Positions 40,401-52,725 of a stretch of 64,000 bases of DNA are shown piece after piece. Each line of letters starts with the position of its first letter. Positions within the stretch are counted from its first letter, which is position 1. The position numbers were made by a program, and so were the translations under genes. This DNA comes from Lamellibrachia columna. Its lineage: Eukaryota > Annelida > Polychaeta > Sabellida > Siboglinidae. Where the stretch lies: assembly GCA_963662155.1 (NCBI GenBank), contig OY759263.1, positions 8,454,988 through 8,518,987 on the forward strand, read 5' to 3'. Under the pieces are notes generated by a model. The model had not been told where the DNA came from. It did no database searches and saw only the letters and a list, made by a program, of their open reading frames with translations.

Positions 40401-43195
40401 TAATTTACAAATCACTGATGTTAAACTCACTGGTCTGTAATTCTGACTTATTTCTTGAACCCTTTTTAAATAATGGTATGATGTTTGTTTCTTTCAATTC
40501 AAAAGGAACCACTCCCCTTTTAATGACATGTTGAACACTCTTGTGGTATACTAATTAGTTCTACTGTTTCCACTAGTAGTTTTGGTGGAATTCCATCAAC
40601 TCCAGGTGATTTATTATCCTTCATTACCTTTATTTTCTTAGCTACCATTTTTGGAGTTAAATGTCGTATGATCTTGTTATGTTCCAATCTTACACTAAAT
40701 CGCAGGATGTCAGAGGGAAAAAATTTCATTAAGCAATTGTTGGAATTGCATATGTTGGCTAAGTACATCAGAATTACAGATGTACAATGTACACTTTATA
40801 GGAACATTGACATGTTTTTGGTTGACACCCAGGAGCTATGTTATTATCTTTATTATGCTATAATACTTGTCATTGTTCTAGTGCCTGTATGATTGTTACA
40901 CACAGAAGGATGGGTTTGTGACTCCAGCCACACCAGACCTCTCAATACACGCAAACCATTACATAGACTATGAAACTGAACTCAAGGCTCAACCACGGGC
41001 TGATAGTGACATACCAGGTAACTTATCAGAGTTCATACTATCAGGCCAACTGAGTGATTGTATTGTTACAGTCAGGGCTTGGGTCAAATGTACATGCATG
41101 TACTGTGTTGTAACAATTGTCCAACATAAACAAGCTGCTCCTGAAAGTGATGGGATGTTTCTCTGGGTGTTATGTTAAGTTTATATAGTTCCAATCTTTA
41201 CACTTATAATGTCTACTGTAAGCATAGTCTTTACTATGATCAACTATGGAATAAAACTGGTATAAACATTAATCTACCTTTTTTGCCATGCACCGCATTA
41301 ACTTTCACAGAGAACATCCATCGTAATGCCACTTCACAGTCTTGACAGCCCATCACAATATTTGAATTTTGAGGTGTGAACAAAATAAAAAGCACCATGG
41401 TGTAAAACAATTTACATCGATCTCCATTAATTGTATTCATAAAACATATTAATCTGCAAAGATCTGTCAAAACACATGTGAGCATATAAGACTAGTAGAG
41501 CTTGCAGTATCAACCTTTCGCAGGATATATAGAAAACTGTCTACACGTTACGTGACACAACTAATTGTGACAAAAATTGATGTTAGGATAGTGTGTAATC
41601 CAAGTCAGTACTAGAGTTTTCTTTGTTGGATCTCATTCCCTGTTAGCGTTAAGTTTGCAGAGACTGTGAAAATATTTTGGCACCACCTACATGTCCTGAC
41701 AACTCACCTTTTGTCCTCACTTAGCCTTCAGGCTCCTCAGCACACTCACTCCACTGTTGATGACTTGATATTGTAAAGCAATTTGAAACTGCCTAACCCT
41801 TTCGTTGTGATGAGCTGCTGAGCTCGGGTTCTTGGCACAATATAATTTTTTATTATATTGTATAAAGTCAACAATATTGTAACTACATCAGGCAAGTACA
41901 AAGCAGGTTCTGGGAAAATGATGACTTGTTAAATATATTTCCCATATATGGGTTTTTGCAGGTGGAATGAATGTGGGAAGACTGGCATCAGGGCTGGAGG
42001 ATGGGGAAGACATGGGACAAGTGGGAGGGGAGACATCACTGCCCCCTGATGTGGGGCAAGATGACATGGACAGCCTTGCTGCATCCTGCACATCTCTCAG
42101 TCAGCTGCTCCGAGGTAGAGTCACCACTATTGTCTGTTGTTTAATTAATTACAGTTATGTTAGTTTTTATGAGGCTGTGTAATTGTCCATTGTAAACAAG
42201 CCAGCCCTGGCAGCAAGAATAATTGAATCAATCTAAAACCGGGTCTAAAAATGAGCAGCAATAATACCTGTATTCTTCCTTTATAAACAATGTAGTTGTT
42301 CTCAACCTATGATCTATTGCAATTGACCCTTTTATGTAGCATTGTAAGGGATTTTTTGAAGCTATGTAATTTGTTGTTGACATTTTGCAAGTGTGTTTTT
42401 TATTATGCTGTGTAATTAGTAGCAGGACATTAACTGCTGTTTATGCCTGTTAAGGTTAGTGCACATGGGTCACAGTTATGTTGGTTTACAGCATCAATAT
42501 GTAGGTCCATTTTTCAACATACATCTAGACGTAGAAGCAGCTGAACAATTTAGTTTTGTGCCCCACGGCTTCATGCCACTGCATGGGGTAGTAACATCCC
42601 CACTGTGTAACAGCCTCCCCTTTCCTCAGGAAATAATGGAAATGTAAACTTACATATAACCCAATTTCACGCAACATTTCCAAGGAATATTTAGCATAAT
42701 ATGTTGTCCAATTTGTTATTTTCTTTGATTGTTACTGTCTTAGCGGTAATTAGCAACTAAAAGTCATAATTTTGATGGCATTGCATTGTGTTATTTTTAT
42801 TTTAATATTTTATTTCCTGTTGTAGAGTTTGGTCAGCGTGCCAAGATGTTGAACACAGACTGGTTATACACATTCAAGTAGGTTGACAAATACTTTCTTG
42901 GAAAAGTAGATTACCTTTTAAAATCTTGTACTGTGTGACACTGGTGTTATTATGTGATATTTATATTATGTAGTTTTGGTCAAATCGACACTTCATGTTT
43001 TCTCTTGGTAATGTTGACCTCATTATTGTCATGTCTAACCATTTCAGTGACAGTGAGAACTTTGAGACATTCTGTGTGACGCGACTTGACAAGATGCTGG
43101 AAGACGTGAAGGACCTGGAGGCTGACTTGAGACAACAGAAGGAGGGACTCAGGGAGAAACTCCTAGATCTCTCAAGAACCCTGCAACTTGACTAA
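36100..43195 (+). CDS. TEX12-like coiled-coil protein (putative)
   Basis: Seven exons with consistent phases: 36100-36120, 37724-37779, 38920-39067, 40882-41017, 41962-42114, 42826-42877, 43048-43195; 237 residues. The N-terminal two thirds are acidic, low complexity and unfamiliar. The C-terminal 85 residues (SLSQLLREFGQRAKML, then RLDKMLEDVKDLEADLRQQ, KEGLREKLLDLSRTLQ) form an amphipathic coiled coil whose layout and ending resemble TEX12, the central-element protein that pairs with SYCE2 in the meiotic synaptonemal complex. The match is by eye, to motif pattern, so the name is tentative; the gene model is firmer. Introns hold two LINE fragments. AATAAA follows 64 bp after the stop. Confidence 0.72.
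37203..37300 (-). mobile_element. possible tRNA-derived SINE fragment
   Basis: On the minus strand GGTTAGAGTGCCAGACTGTC followed by AATCGAGAGTCTG resembles the A-box to anticodon arm of tRNA-derived SINEs. The expected GGTTCGAATCC B box is not intact. Weak but distinctive; lies in an intron of the TEX12-like gene. Confidence 0.35.
37436..37504. repeat. (TATG)n microsatellite
   Basis: TATG units with a few interruptions. Confidence 0.9.
38000..38690 (+). mobile_element. CR1-like LINE fragment (second family)
   Basis: Translation shows the C-terminal part of a reverse transcriptase: VRTHLDYAIAVWYPYKK, ENVQRRATKELPGMRNL, GGNVIEVF, then after a frame change VTEPWNSLPETVFHAKFL and NTFKNSLDQFL. 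The order matches CR1-type ORF2 but the words differ from the 45.9-kb family. Stops and a frameshift make it inactive. Intron of the TEX12-like gene. Confidence 0.8.
39436..40745 (-). mobile_element. degenerate CR1-like LINE copy
   Basis: Same family as 45893-46945, opposite strand, inside an intron of the TEX12-like gene. Its minus-strand translation has a palm N-terminal segment KIKVMKDNKSPGVDGIPPKL (near 40600) and the C-terminal RTINEWNKLSTDCITASSMN with NMFKNKVDTYLKRAGY (near 39550-39650). The intervening region is full of indels. The 3' tail near 39440-39520 matches the family tail. Confidence 0.85.
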
Positions 43196-43258
43196 ACTCA
43201 CTGACTGTGTCTTATTGGTTCCGTACTCCAGTTTCTGGGCTCTACAGCAACTGCGGTC

Positions 43259-43264
43259 AATAAA
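43259..43264 (+). terminator. polyadenylation signal of the TEX12-like gene
   Basis: AATAAA 64 bp downstream of the TAA stop, with TATAAATC and other A-rich sequence following. Confidence 0.6.
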
Positions 43265-43269
43265 AATAA

Positions 43270-44217
43270 GACATTGAAATTCCGTAAAAAGCTGTATAAA
43301 TCTGTTTAACATTTTCTTTAATTAACCAGCCTATACCGAGTGTAAGATGATACTTTTCATTATGTAATAATAAACATGATATTTGCAATATCGTTAAATA
43401 AATGAAGAGCTACTAATATATATATATATATTAAATGTAATATTATTATCATTGCTAAGTAAGCAACGTGTTGATAAAGAAGCTTGCTCAAGAAATCATT
43501 GTTGTAGACGACCTGCTAAACAAAGGCTGTGGAATATACCTATACCAGGAATATACCTACCTGGTATACAATGTATTCTAAGCTAGCTTCACAAAATTAT
43601 TTATTACCAATTTGTGTACGAATCTGCAGTATAATCTATGTAAACCAAGTGAATGTCATTGTTGCCACTAATTGATGTTTTTGTCATTGACGTATCTTAT
43701 TTTTTTAAAGTTAATAACTAATCGTTACTGTAAAAATAAATAATGTGTTACAGTTGACGAAACATACACATACAGTTGAAGGTACATATGTATGATTTGG
43801 GACCACCCCCACCAAGTCATCCTGGTGTGACACCCAATTAATTAATTATATTAGATATATGGGCCTGTAGTTTACAGATTTGTGACTGTTTTGTCTATTG
43901 CCGTTATTAATACTTGAAGCCAATCAGTGTTGTATGACAGTTGTCTTCAGCAATGAAACTGGGCATAACAACATATAATCCCAAACCCTTGCAGGTTGTT
44001 TATCAACCTACCACAAAATCAAAACACACACACACAGCTTCACTATAACTAGACATTTAATGTTCAATAGTACCAATGTATAATATTCACATTGGAGTAT
44101 AGTGGCCACATATAAATAAATGCTACGGTCATTGAGAACTGGGTTATTTTGTCAACATAACTGTTGTTAAAGGGAATGTACAATTTTGATTGGCTAACAA
44201 TTTTACGGGTCATCCAA
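43270..44217. other. gene-free AT-rich spacer
   Basis: No exon, RNA gene or clear repeat family recognised apart from short AT and CACA runs. Confidence 0.4.
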
Positions 44218-45184
44218 CAGGGTTGCGTTCAATTATAATTAATTACAATTATGGTGTAATTGTAACTGAAATTTCTGACATCAGCTTAATTGTTATTTCT
44301 TATTCCTGCATAACTGAAACAGGAACTTTAAATTATTATTCAACTATATTTCAGTTATAACATAATTTCTCTAAACAAATTATTAACATGTTTAAACATA
44401 ATTTTTCACAAATTTTCTCACTGTTTAAGCCTGTTCTAACATGTATATTTTGTGTTGCGCTGTTATCGTGTTTATTGTGAATTATATGTTTTCAAAGATA
44501 GTACCTTAGCAAATATAAAAGTTAACTGGTTATACTGAAGAAATAGTTTTAGCCTGAGAATCAGTTCAATATAAGAAATCAAGGTTTAACTTAGAATCCA
44601 CTCAGTAGGCCTGCCGCTCAGAGGCTTATATTAATTTGCAATTGAAATAGAATGCTTATCTTTTATATCTTGTTATTTTGATGTTTCATTGACTAAGAGA
44701 AGCCTAAATTGAAGCCACTCATCTCTGCACTATTCTATGAACAAAAGCAATGTATTATGATTACAGGATAGTAGATATCAATCCCAAAGCCAATGTTCAT
44801 TCCATACAATTAGCTCTGATACAAGATTCCAGCAACTGATGTTTCTCAGGTGCAACAGCCACCTCAAATAAACAACAGAACAATACAATCATTTGTAAAT
44901 GTGTGTGAAGTTTTGAATTTGTGTGGACATGCACATATAATCGATAGTATGAAATGTTTTAATAATGACACAATGATATGAACAACCTTATTTAAATTAA
45001 TTTAACCATATTTGTTTTTATTTCAACTGGTTTACTCATATTGCAAGCAAAACAAGATGAAAATATATTTACATTTCACACAAACAATTTCAATTATAAT
45101 ATTTGGGTTATAATTGGATTTGGCTATTGTAATTGGGAAAAAATCAGGCCTTGTAATTGATCCTGGTAATTGAACCCAACCCTG
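44218..45184. mobile_element. 967-bp hAT-like non-autonomous element
   Basis: Starts CAGGGTTGCGTTCAATTATA and ends GGTAATTGAACCCAACCCTG, so the termini are inverted repeats of CAGGGTTGNGTTCAATTA. Flanks TCATCCAA (left) and ACATCCAC (right) share six of eight bases, fitting an aged 8-bp target duplication. Subterminal zones are arrays of AATTATAATT/TAATTG words. No transposase frame. Confidence 0.75.
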
Positions 45185-45329
45185 ACATCCACACAAAACT
45201 ATTGTGATGTTTCATATCTTAAAAATACACGATTTCAGAAAAGAAATAAAAATACAAATTTTACAACATAGACATAATATAGAGATTATTGTTTGGCTAT
45301 TAACAACCAACAAATATTTACCCACATTT

Positions 45330-46995
45330 TTCACAGACAGACAACCAATTACTATTACGTCTTCTGTTTCTATTACTTTTACATTAATATGATTAATTAT
45401 AATCTATTACCAGGATATCTATTACTATTACTCAGACATTATTACTATCGCTGAATGTCAGTTACCAATTTTTTATGGGTCTAAATGGAATCAAAGCTTT
45501 GAATTAAATACAGGTTGCAGATCCTGCTCTAAGATAATATTTGTTGCCTGCCTGCACATATCTGAAACCATGCCCTTTGTGTGTGCTAGGAATATGTGAA
45601 GCCAAAGCCACTCCAATGGGGCATCTTAACAAATAGTAGTTGGCTTGCTACTCATGCATTGTTTCACTGAACAGGTATTTCTGAATCCATTAAATTATCA
45701 GCATACTGGTCTTTTCATGTTGTTTGAATAACAGCTTAGCCATTGTTTGTACATTGTTTACAATTACTATCAATAACACTAAAAAACCATATCTTTTTGT
45801 AAGTTTATGGCAATACTAATAGATGTAATAGAAAAGTAATAGACATCTATTACTTTAGGATCTATTACTATAACTTGAAAAAATCTCATCTATTACAGAA
45901 AAGAAGACGAGTTGTAGTAGATGGAGAAGTTTCAAATTGGAAATCGGTTTTGAGTGGGGTACCTCAAGGATCAGTATTAGGACCTATATTATTCTTAATT
46001 TATATCAATGACTTGGACGACAGTATAACAAGTAACGTACTGAAATTTGCGGATGACACAAAACTGTTTAGAAAGGTTAATACTGATGGTGATAAACAAC
46101 ATTTACAAAACGATCTAGACAGATTAGTGAAATGGTCTGAGAAATGGCAGATGTTGTTCAATTTTGGGAAATGTAAATGCCTACATACAGAACATAGGAA
46201 CTTGAATGTAAACTATAAAATGGGAGATACTGTTCTGGGTACTACTGTAAAAGAAAAGGACTTAGGAGTTACAATAAGCGCTGATATGAAAGTTTCAGAG
46301 CAGTGTGGTATTGCAGCTTCAAAGGGTAATCAAATTCTTGGATTGATTAGAAGAAACATAACATACAAGGGAAAAAAGTTAATTATACCTCTTTATAAAG
46401 CAATAGTTAGACCTCATTTAGAATACTGTATACAAGCATGGAGACCATATCGTAAGAAGGATATAGATACGCTTGAACGCATACAAAGGAGAGCAACTAA
46501 AATGATTCCAGAACTAAGAGACCTTAGTTATGAAGAACGCCTGAAAGAATGTGGTTTAACAACTCTAGAGACAAGGAGGTTAAGAGGAGACCAGATTGAA
46601 GTTTTTAAGATATTGAATGGGTATGAAAATATTGATAGAAATATGTTTTTCTCACTCAAGAAGGATAGCAGAACTAGAGGACGAGGTAAAATTAGTAAAG
46701 GATCAATGTAGATTGGACATCAGGAAGCACTCGTTCTCACAGAGGACAATAAATGAATGGAACAAATTGTCTACAGATTGTGTAACTGCTAGCAGCGTGA
46801 ATATGTTTAAAAACAAGGATGACACATATCGCAGGAGGGCGGGCTATAAGTAGATGAACATTGTTGGACTCTCGATAAGCCAATGGCTTCCTTGTCCACT
46901 TGCCATCTGGGCCTTTGGCTTGGATGGCAAATCTTGTTAAAAAAATGTCTTACAATTACTATTACATATTATTATTACCCCATGTGTGGTTTTTA
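45330..46995. mobile_element. hAT-like remnant interrupted by a LINE
   Basis: ATTACTATTAC-rich subterminal sequence occurs at about 45340-45470 and 45800-45890, then resumes at about 46950-46985 after a CR1 LINE. The right end, read leftward, starts CACACATGGGGTAATAATAA, close to the CAGACATGGGGT end at 35167. The interior 45655-45750 matches 18760-18900 and 34740-34830. The left terminus is uncertain. Confidence 0.5.
45893..46945 (+). mobile_element. CR1-like LINE, best-preserved copy (pseudogene)
   Basis: 5'-truncated ORF2. It holds GVPQGSVLGPILFLIYINDL, the catalytic FADDTKLF, KWSEKWQMLFNFGKCKCLH, VRPHLEYCIQAWRPYRKK, LERIQRRATKMIPELRDLSY and, after a frameshift at about 46680-46710, RTINEWNKLSTDCVTASSVN with NMFKNKDDTY. 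This layout fits the CR1/Jockey group. The 3' tail (TTGGACTCTCGATAAGCCAA onward) defines the family seen at 1505, 5620, 39436 and 63050. Not capable of movement as it stands. Confidence 0.9.
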
Positions 46996-47692
46996 TTGAA
47001 TGATTTATCGGCATGTCAAATTCTATTTTCATACAATTTCGGACAGTAAATATACAACAGCAATACAGATTAATACACGAAGCATAACATTGTTAATACA
47101 GATGAACTTTGAGAAAAAAATCGGGAGAATTTGTGCATTTTAATTACATGAAACCCCCAACTAACTGCATATCAGTTAGCCAATGAAAATCATTCTACAA
47201 TACCTTTTATATTCTGAATTACAGAATATAAAATTATTGCAAAATGTACGTAACTGCAGAATCAATTAAATAACTAATCACATTAATTCCTGTCTAAGAC
47301 TATTTAAAACACATTTGGTATTTTCTCAGCAACTTTTACATTTTAAATCAACCAACTCTGTCTGCCATATCAACATCAATGTGCCCATCCATGTTTGGTC
47401 TACAATTTATAGGAAATATAGGAATTATTTTGAAAATATAATATTTTATACGCTCTTTGTCTGCAAGTCATGATCCATTTACCATGTTTTATCTTCAGGG
47501 CAGATCACACTCTTTAGACTTGGTAGGCAAGTGATCTAGAAGGTGACTCCAAAACCAAACATGTCTGGTCTCTGTCTCAGTATGACCCACTGTGGACTGA
47601 CTCCATGACCTAAACAGTGTGGGATTGGTGTACAGTTCAGACCACAAGAAAACATCCTACAGCGAGATCTTCAGCCAGTTTTGAAAACACAG

Positions 47693-50501
47693 TCACTTTT
47701 GAGGTTTTGCCTTCTTCAGTGAAGTTTCTACGGCGTCTTTGAGCGCTGCGATCACTTCTGCGGGATTGTCGTTCTTCACCACTGCACTGCCTGACACAAT
47801 CATGTTGGCGCCAGCCTGCAAACACAGGCACATTGGTTCAAGTCCACATACGATACAGAGAGTGTCTTTAAAGCTGCATCTGCAACCCTTTTAGCCCATC
47901 ATAAATCAGATTCCTTGATGTTCAAAACATGTAGCGTTTGAATAGTAAGTAATATGCGCAGTCAGTTTAATAAAAGAATGAATACTTTTCTTAAAATTGT
48001 GTGAAGCGCGAATAGCCATATGATGCTAAAGATCTGTTTCACTGACTTTTGACCCAATGTGGTAAAAAATAATTTAACAGCTTGTTCGATGATTTCACCA
48101 AAGCTAAATAACAAATGAGCTAGCATGTCGTGGATACTAGAGCTAGCATGTCGTAGTGGACACTAGAGCTAGCATGTCATAGTGGACACTAGAGATAGCA
48201 TGTCATAGTGGATACTAGAGCTGGTGTGTCGTAGTGGACATTAGAGCTAGGATGTCATAGTGGACACTAGAGCTAGCATGTCGTAGTGGACACTAGACAG
48301 GTTTGATTTTTGTGTGAAATTATTACAAAATGAAAAGAACCACTAAGAACCATTATGTTTGGAGAGCTGTCCAAGCATTCAGACGTGCACGAACTACTAT
48401 TCTTTGAGGTATAATTAGCACAACACTGTAGTCTCACCCACCTCAGCACATTGCCTGATTGTGCCCTTCCCTACACCTCCGTCTACTTCAATGTCCAATG
48501 TGGGATAATTCTGTCGCAAGTGGTTCACCTGTAGGGACATATATAATGAGAGATGTAATAATCGTTATATTTATTTGTAAATTTATGCCATTTTCAAGTA
48601 TTATAATGTGCTATGGCAATAATATAATGTGCTATGGCAATAAGTGCATCACCATCTGGTGAAATTATAAATTAATTTTAAGTATGACATTAAAATGCAC
48701 AGATTAGTGTTTAAAATTCTCAGGAAAGTAGACAATAGCCATGTGTGCAAATGGTAGGGTTTTAAAGTGACACACTGTTGGCTTCCACAGTTTACGATTA
48801 CCAAGTGGAGTTGATTTCACCGACTGTTGTAATTTGTCGGTTTAACAGTGTTCTTCCTGACAACTCATTAATTAGTGCAATTTTAATTATCTATAATTCG
48901 TTAAGAAAACAATAAGTTGCAAATACAGGTGTTCTTAAATGTTCTCTCCTATTTTGAATGTAAATAACTAATAGACCTGCAAGTCAGCGGTTTGCACCAA
49001 CTCAACAATTGTTGAGATGTCAGTAGACCTTCATATGCGCAGTTCATTTGTGCACCATTAGTGGCTTTCAGGATGTCTAACCAATATTCAATTTCAGTCC
49101 AAGTTAGCCACATGTCCAGTCACACTGGCCATTAGCAAAACACATAGATATGTAACACATCTACCTTTGACATCATATCTGACATGAATGTCTGTCCCCC
49201 AAACCCAGGCTCAACAGTCATGATGAGGACGCAATCAAGGTGCTCCACAAATGGCTCGACGTCTTCGATTGGAGTGGCAGGCTTCAGAGCCATGCCCACC
49301 TGTAACCAGAATGATGGGCATTAAGAACAGTGCCTAAGCTTTAGGGTCATGTCCATCTGCTTTGTTGCATAAGTATCATGCAGACCTTATCAGCTGGTAC
49401 TGTATATTTAGCAATAAAAATGGTCAAAATAAAAAGGAACATGCATCATTTTAAAACTTCAGTCTTTTCCATTGCATTCATACATGTTTACATGCGCAGT
49501 TTTTTTTACTGTGCACATGTGTTGTACCTGTTCTTGTTCCATATAGGTAGGTGGCATTTTTTTTTATACAAATAAAATCTTAATTTTATTGTTATGCATA
49601 AAGATTCACAACAATGTATAAATATCATGCATTCTATATGGATGGAATTCAACATAAATGCTACTTCTCCACATTTTTATCGATATCATTGGGATTAACA
49701 ATTATGTACTATACTGCACCTAGCCAAGGCGGAACTCTGGAAGGGAGAAATGTGGAGACCTTCATTCCGACGTCTTTGATCTGTTCAATGCAGCCCATTG
49801 GGTACTCGGAGGCCTCGATGTGAAATGTGAACATGTCTGCCCCAGCATCAGCCATTGGTTTCACCCACTGAAAAACACCAATATGACGTCTCCAACACCA
49901 ATGTGCAGAAAAATATGTGTAAATCTAATACATCCACGAACTCTTTGTGGTTTATGTAATGTATTTATTTTTCATATTTTACTTTTAGCTATAAAAGTAA
50001 TGTAAGCACTTCTTTTCATCTCAATCTAGCATTCTAGTTAATTAGAAGGTAGTGCAGGTTCTCGTTAGTGAAGCGCTATTCGTGAAATTATGATAAAAAA
50101 GTAATAAAAACAGTATATTTGTGAAATTAAGATTAAAAAGTAATAAAAACGTATATTTGTGAAATTATATACTGATAATTAAATAAACATGCCACATGGT
50201 CTGTTTTGAACGTCAAAATCAAAGAATATGCCACCCATTGCGACCGCCGCATGTTATATTTGTATTAACATACCATTTCAGGGTTAGATACCATTAGGTG
50301 CACGTCGAGGAAAGCGTCGGGCAGTGCCGAACGTAAGCTATTCACCACCGGTGGGCCGAAGGTTAGGTTGGGCACAAAATGTCCGTCCATCACATCTAAG
50401 TGTAGGAAGTCTGCACCGTTCGCTAACAGCTTTTTACATTCACACGACAAATTTGCAAGGTTTGCATTTAAAATGGACGGTCCAATCTTACAGCGCAACA
50501 T
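47693..50501 (-). CDS. ribulose-phosphate 3-epimerase
   Basis: Cytosolic pentose-phosphate enzyme interconverting ribulose 5-phosphate and xylulose 5-phosphate. Five exons: 50274-50501, 49760-49867, 49165-49299, 48442-48528, 47693-47815; all phase 0, 226 residues against 228 in human RPE. The start Met begins [20 protein letters not shown]; an upstream in-frame Met (50549) would add an unneeded extension. TIM-barrel landmarks and metal ligands are present: [16 protein letters not shown] (His, Asp), [10 protein letters not shown] (His), [20 protein letters not shown] (Asp), and the phosphate-binding [11 protein letters not shown]. The exon 2 donor reads AAG|GTCTCC, poor beyond the GT, but required by the protein. 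Intron 4 holds a 26-bp minisatellite. Confidence 0.95.
47890..48060. repeat. dispersed repeat shared with 11340-11600
   Basis: AAGTAATATGCGCAGTC and TTTA(A/G)TAAAAGA words, then TA(C/T)GATGCTA, occur in the same order at both places. Unknown family; here inside RPE intron 4. Confidence 0.45.
48118..48300. repeat. 26-bp minisatellite in RPE intron 4
   Basis: About seven units of AGCTAGCATGTCGTAGTGGA plus CACTAG, with C/T and A/G variants and one short unit. Confidence 0.85.
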
Positions 50502-51304
50502 TTTCGGAGAGATTGTTAAAACATAAACTTTCCTCCGACCGACTCGCACTCGTGCATCAGATATATTGCGTCAGTTACCAACGCCCTCTTGTGAACAAAT
50601 ATGTATGTTGAGTGCTGCCTCCTAGCGGATACAAAAGGTTTTCATGACATGTCTACAACTTGGAGCGGCGTACCGTAAAACAACTCCAACCTAGAGAAAA
50701 CGTCGGCACTTAAATTTCGTGCTATACGGATATCAGAAAATGTTTTTATACTTCTCCAATAACATTGTTTTAAATATGTCATAGTAATAAGCAGATTGTC
50801 ACATGCTAAATTGCATAGGCTTACAAACAAAGAATTTTATGGGGACAGAGAACTTGGTTACTGTTGTCACCTCAAAGAAGAACCACTGTCAATATTAATC
50901 TTGTGGACCGACTCATGGCAAGAAAAACAGAGAGAAACAAAGAAAAACATACACCGAACTGATCTGCGAAAACCTTGATGCCGAAGTGGCTCCATCCCTA
51001 ATGACGTGGTGTGTAGGTCATGTGTAGTTTTTTTTCAATAAGCAGACCTAAATAGATTGAAACTTATGGACCATTGTATATAGTAACACTCTAGGCTGAG
51101 GGCCGGCTACCTCTCCCTTGTCTCATGTTTCTTGTAGGCCTACTAGTCATTGACATTACCATGTCAGACTCATTATTTTATTTAACCTTTATGTTCAATA
51201 AGAGTCTATGATGAGTGACTGCATATGAGGACCCTATTGTAAAGAAGTCCAGTGTATATTTTAATAAGAATAATACTATTTAGTTGGACTATCCTAAATA
51301 AACA

Positions 51305-51340
<36 letters not shown>

Positions 51341-51649
51341 CTAAACATCATTATTCAAAGTAGTCCCGGTTAACGGTACTGCACTCTACCACATAACACT
51401 TTGCGCGACAGGGCTTCCTAGTAACTGATATAATAGTGCTGACGTAGAAGCGCGTAATAACGTGGCGAATGGAGCGTAAACCGCCATCCGCCATTAACAC
51501 ACATTATATGCATCTATATGACCGACGCCGCATAACGACGACTTTACATAAGTATTGTGAGCTCTATGCGAAAGCGATATGTGACAGACAAACGAGAACG
51601 AGAATTTTCATAATGGCAGTTGGTTGTGAATAAATAGTTAATTATATAT
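50502..51649. other. gene-free region upstream of RPE
   Basis: The proximal part should contain the RPE promoter; no TATA box stands out. An (ATT)n tract at 51309-51340 follows CTAAATAAACATATTT and may be the tail of a retroelement whose body I cannot define. No gene recognised. Confidence 0.4.
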
Positions 51650-52034
51650 GGGTAAAAGTCAAATTACGTGACACTTTTGTAAATTTGGTGTCCCTTCAAT
51701 ATTATGGTTCCTCAAATTCATGATAATGCATGTAGGATGCTACTTTGTAAAAATCCCAAAAATGTGAACCGAGAAATCATCAAATCGGTTTGCATCTTGA
51801 CTTTTAGCGAACTGTTTAGAGACATAGATGTGGTGTTTCGGTGAAATTTCGCCTGTCCGTAGTAGAGTGTCTGCTTTTCACATAGGCAAAAATGTTATTT
51901 GTATGCTGCAGAATACATTTCCCAGGAGACTGGCAGATGCACACATGATTCCATGATTCATTGTACAAAACACATTAACCTAACACAACAGCAAGTAGGG
52001 CACACACGGCTAAATATGTGTGTCCCCAGATTTC

Positions 52035-52604
52035 ATTACCACTCCGTTACCAACACTAAAAATGCGTGCCAACTAGCGAATGTGTGTGTAGCCATTGCGG
52101 TTGGTGGTTCTTCTACAAGGTGTCCATGCATGCACACACGACATCGAAAAATTTGAATGAAAAGTTATCAAAACGCTCTCCACTTTCCAGACAAATTTGA
52201 CTTGATTTGCGGCGTGTATGGCGAGTATACTTTCTTGTCTTCTCCGTTACCAATATTTTCAAGTGGCAAAGCGACATAGTTAGTTTTTTATACGTGTGGA
52301 CTGAAAGTCTTCGAGACACCTCCGCATGCACGGGTGGTCTCCACATTGTCGCCCACTATCAGCTGAGAGCGATGAATAAAGTGATGAAAGTTGTACTCCG
52401 TTACAGACTAAATGGTAACGGAGTGGTGAGTTGTGGTTATGGAATGGCATTTTCTATCCATTTTACAGAAAGTTAACAATTATTTATTCAATATAATTAT
52501 TAGGTAATATAATTATTAGGCTTCAGGCAATGGGAATATTATGCTTAACATTGAAAATCCCTGTGCTGAAAACAGTAACTTAAACAAATCATAACGGAGT
52601 GGTG
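52035..52604. repeat. left subterminal ACTCCGTTACC motif cluster
   Basis: Copies at 52036-52051 (+), 52241-52251 (+), 52395-52404 (+), 52414-52427 (-) and 52592-52604 (-). The longest form is TTACCACTCCGTTACC. Spacing is irregular (about 10-200 bp), unlike a tandem satellite. Confidence 0.85.
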
Positions 52605-52725
52605 AAAACTTGTGGCAGTTGTGGTTATGTATAGAATAGTAGGTACTATTATTGACAAATTAAGATTTGTGCACAGGATCTAACTAGAATGTTGTGTTTA
52701 ATTTCAGATACGAAGAATTCATGAC

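Noticed and set aside
47834..47844. Perfect B-box word GGTTCAAGTCC suggesting a tRNA gene
   Set aside because: It lies just upstream (minus strand) of RPE exon 5, has no A box at proper distance and no cloverleaf.
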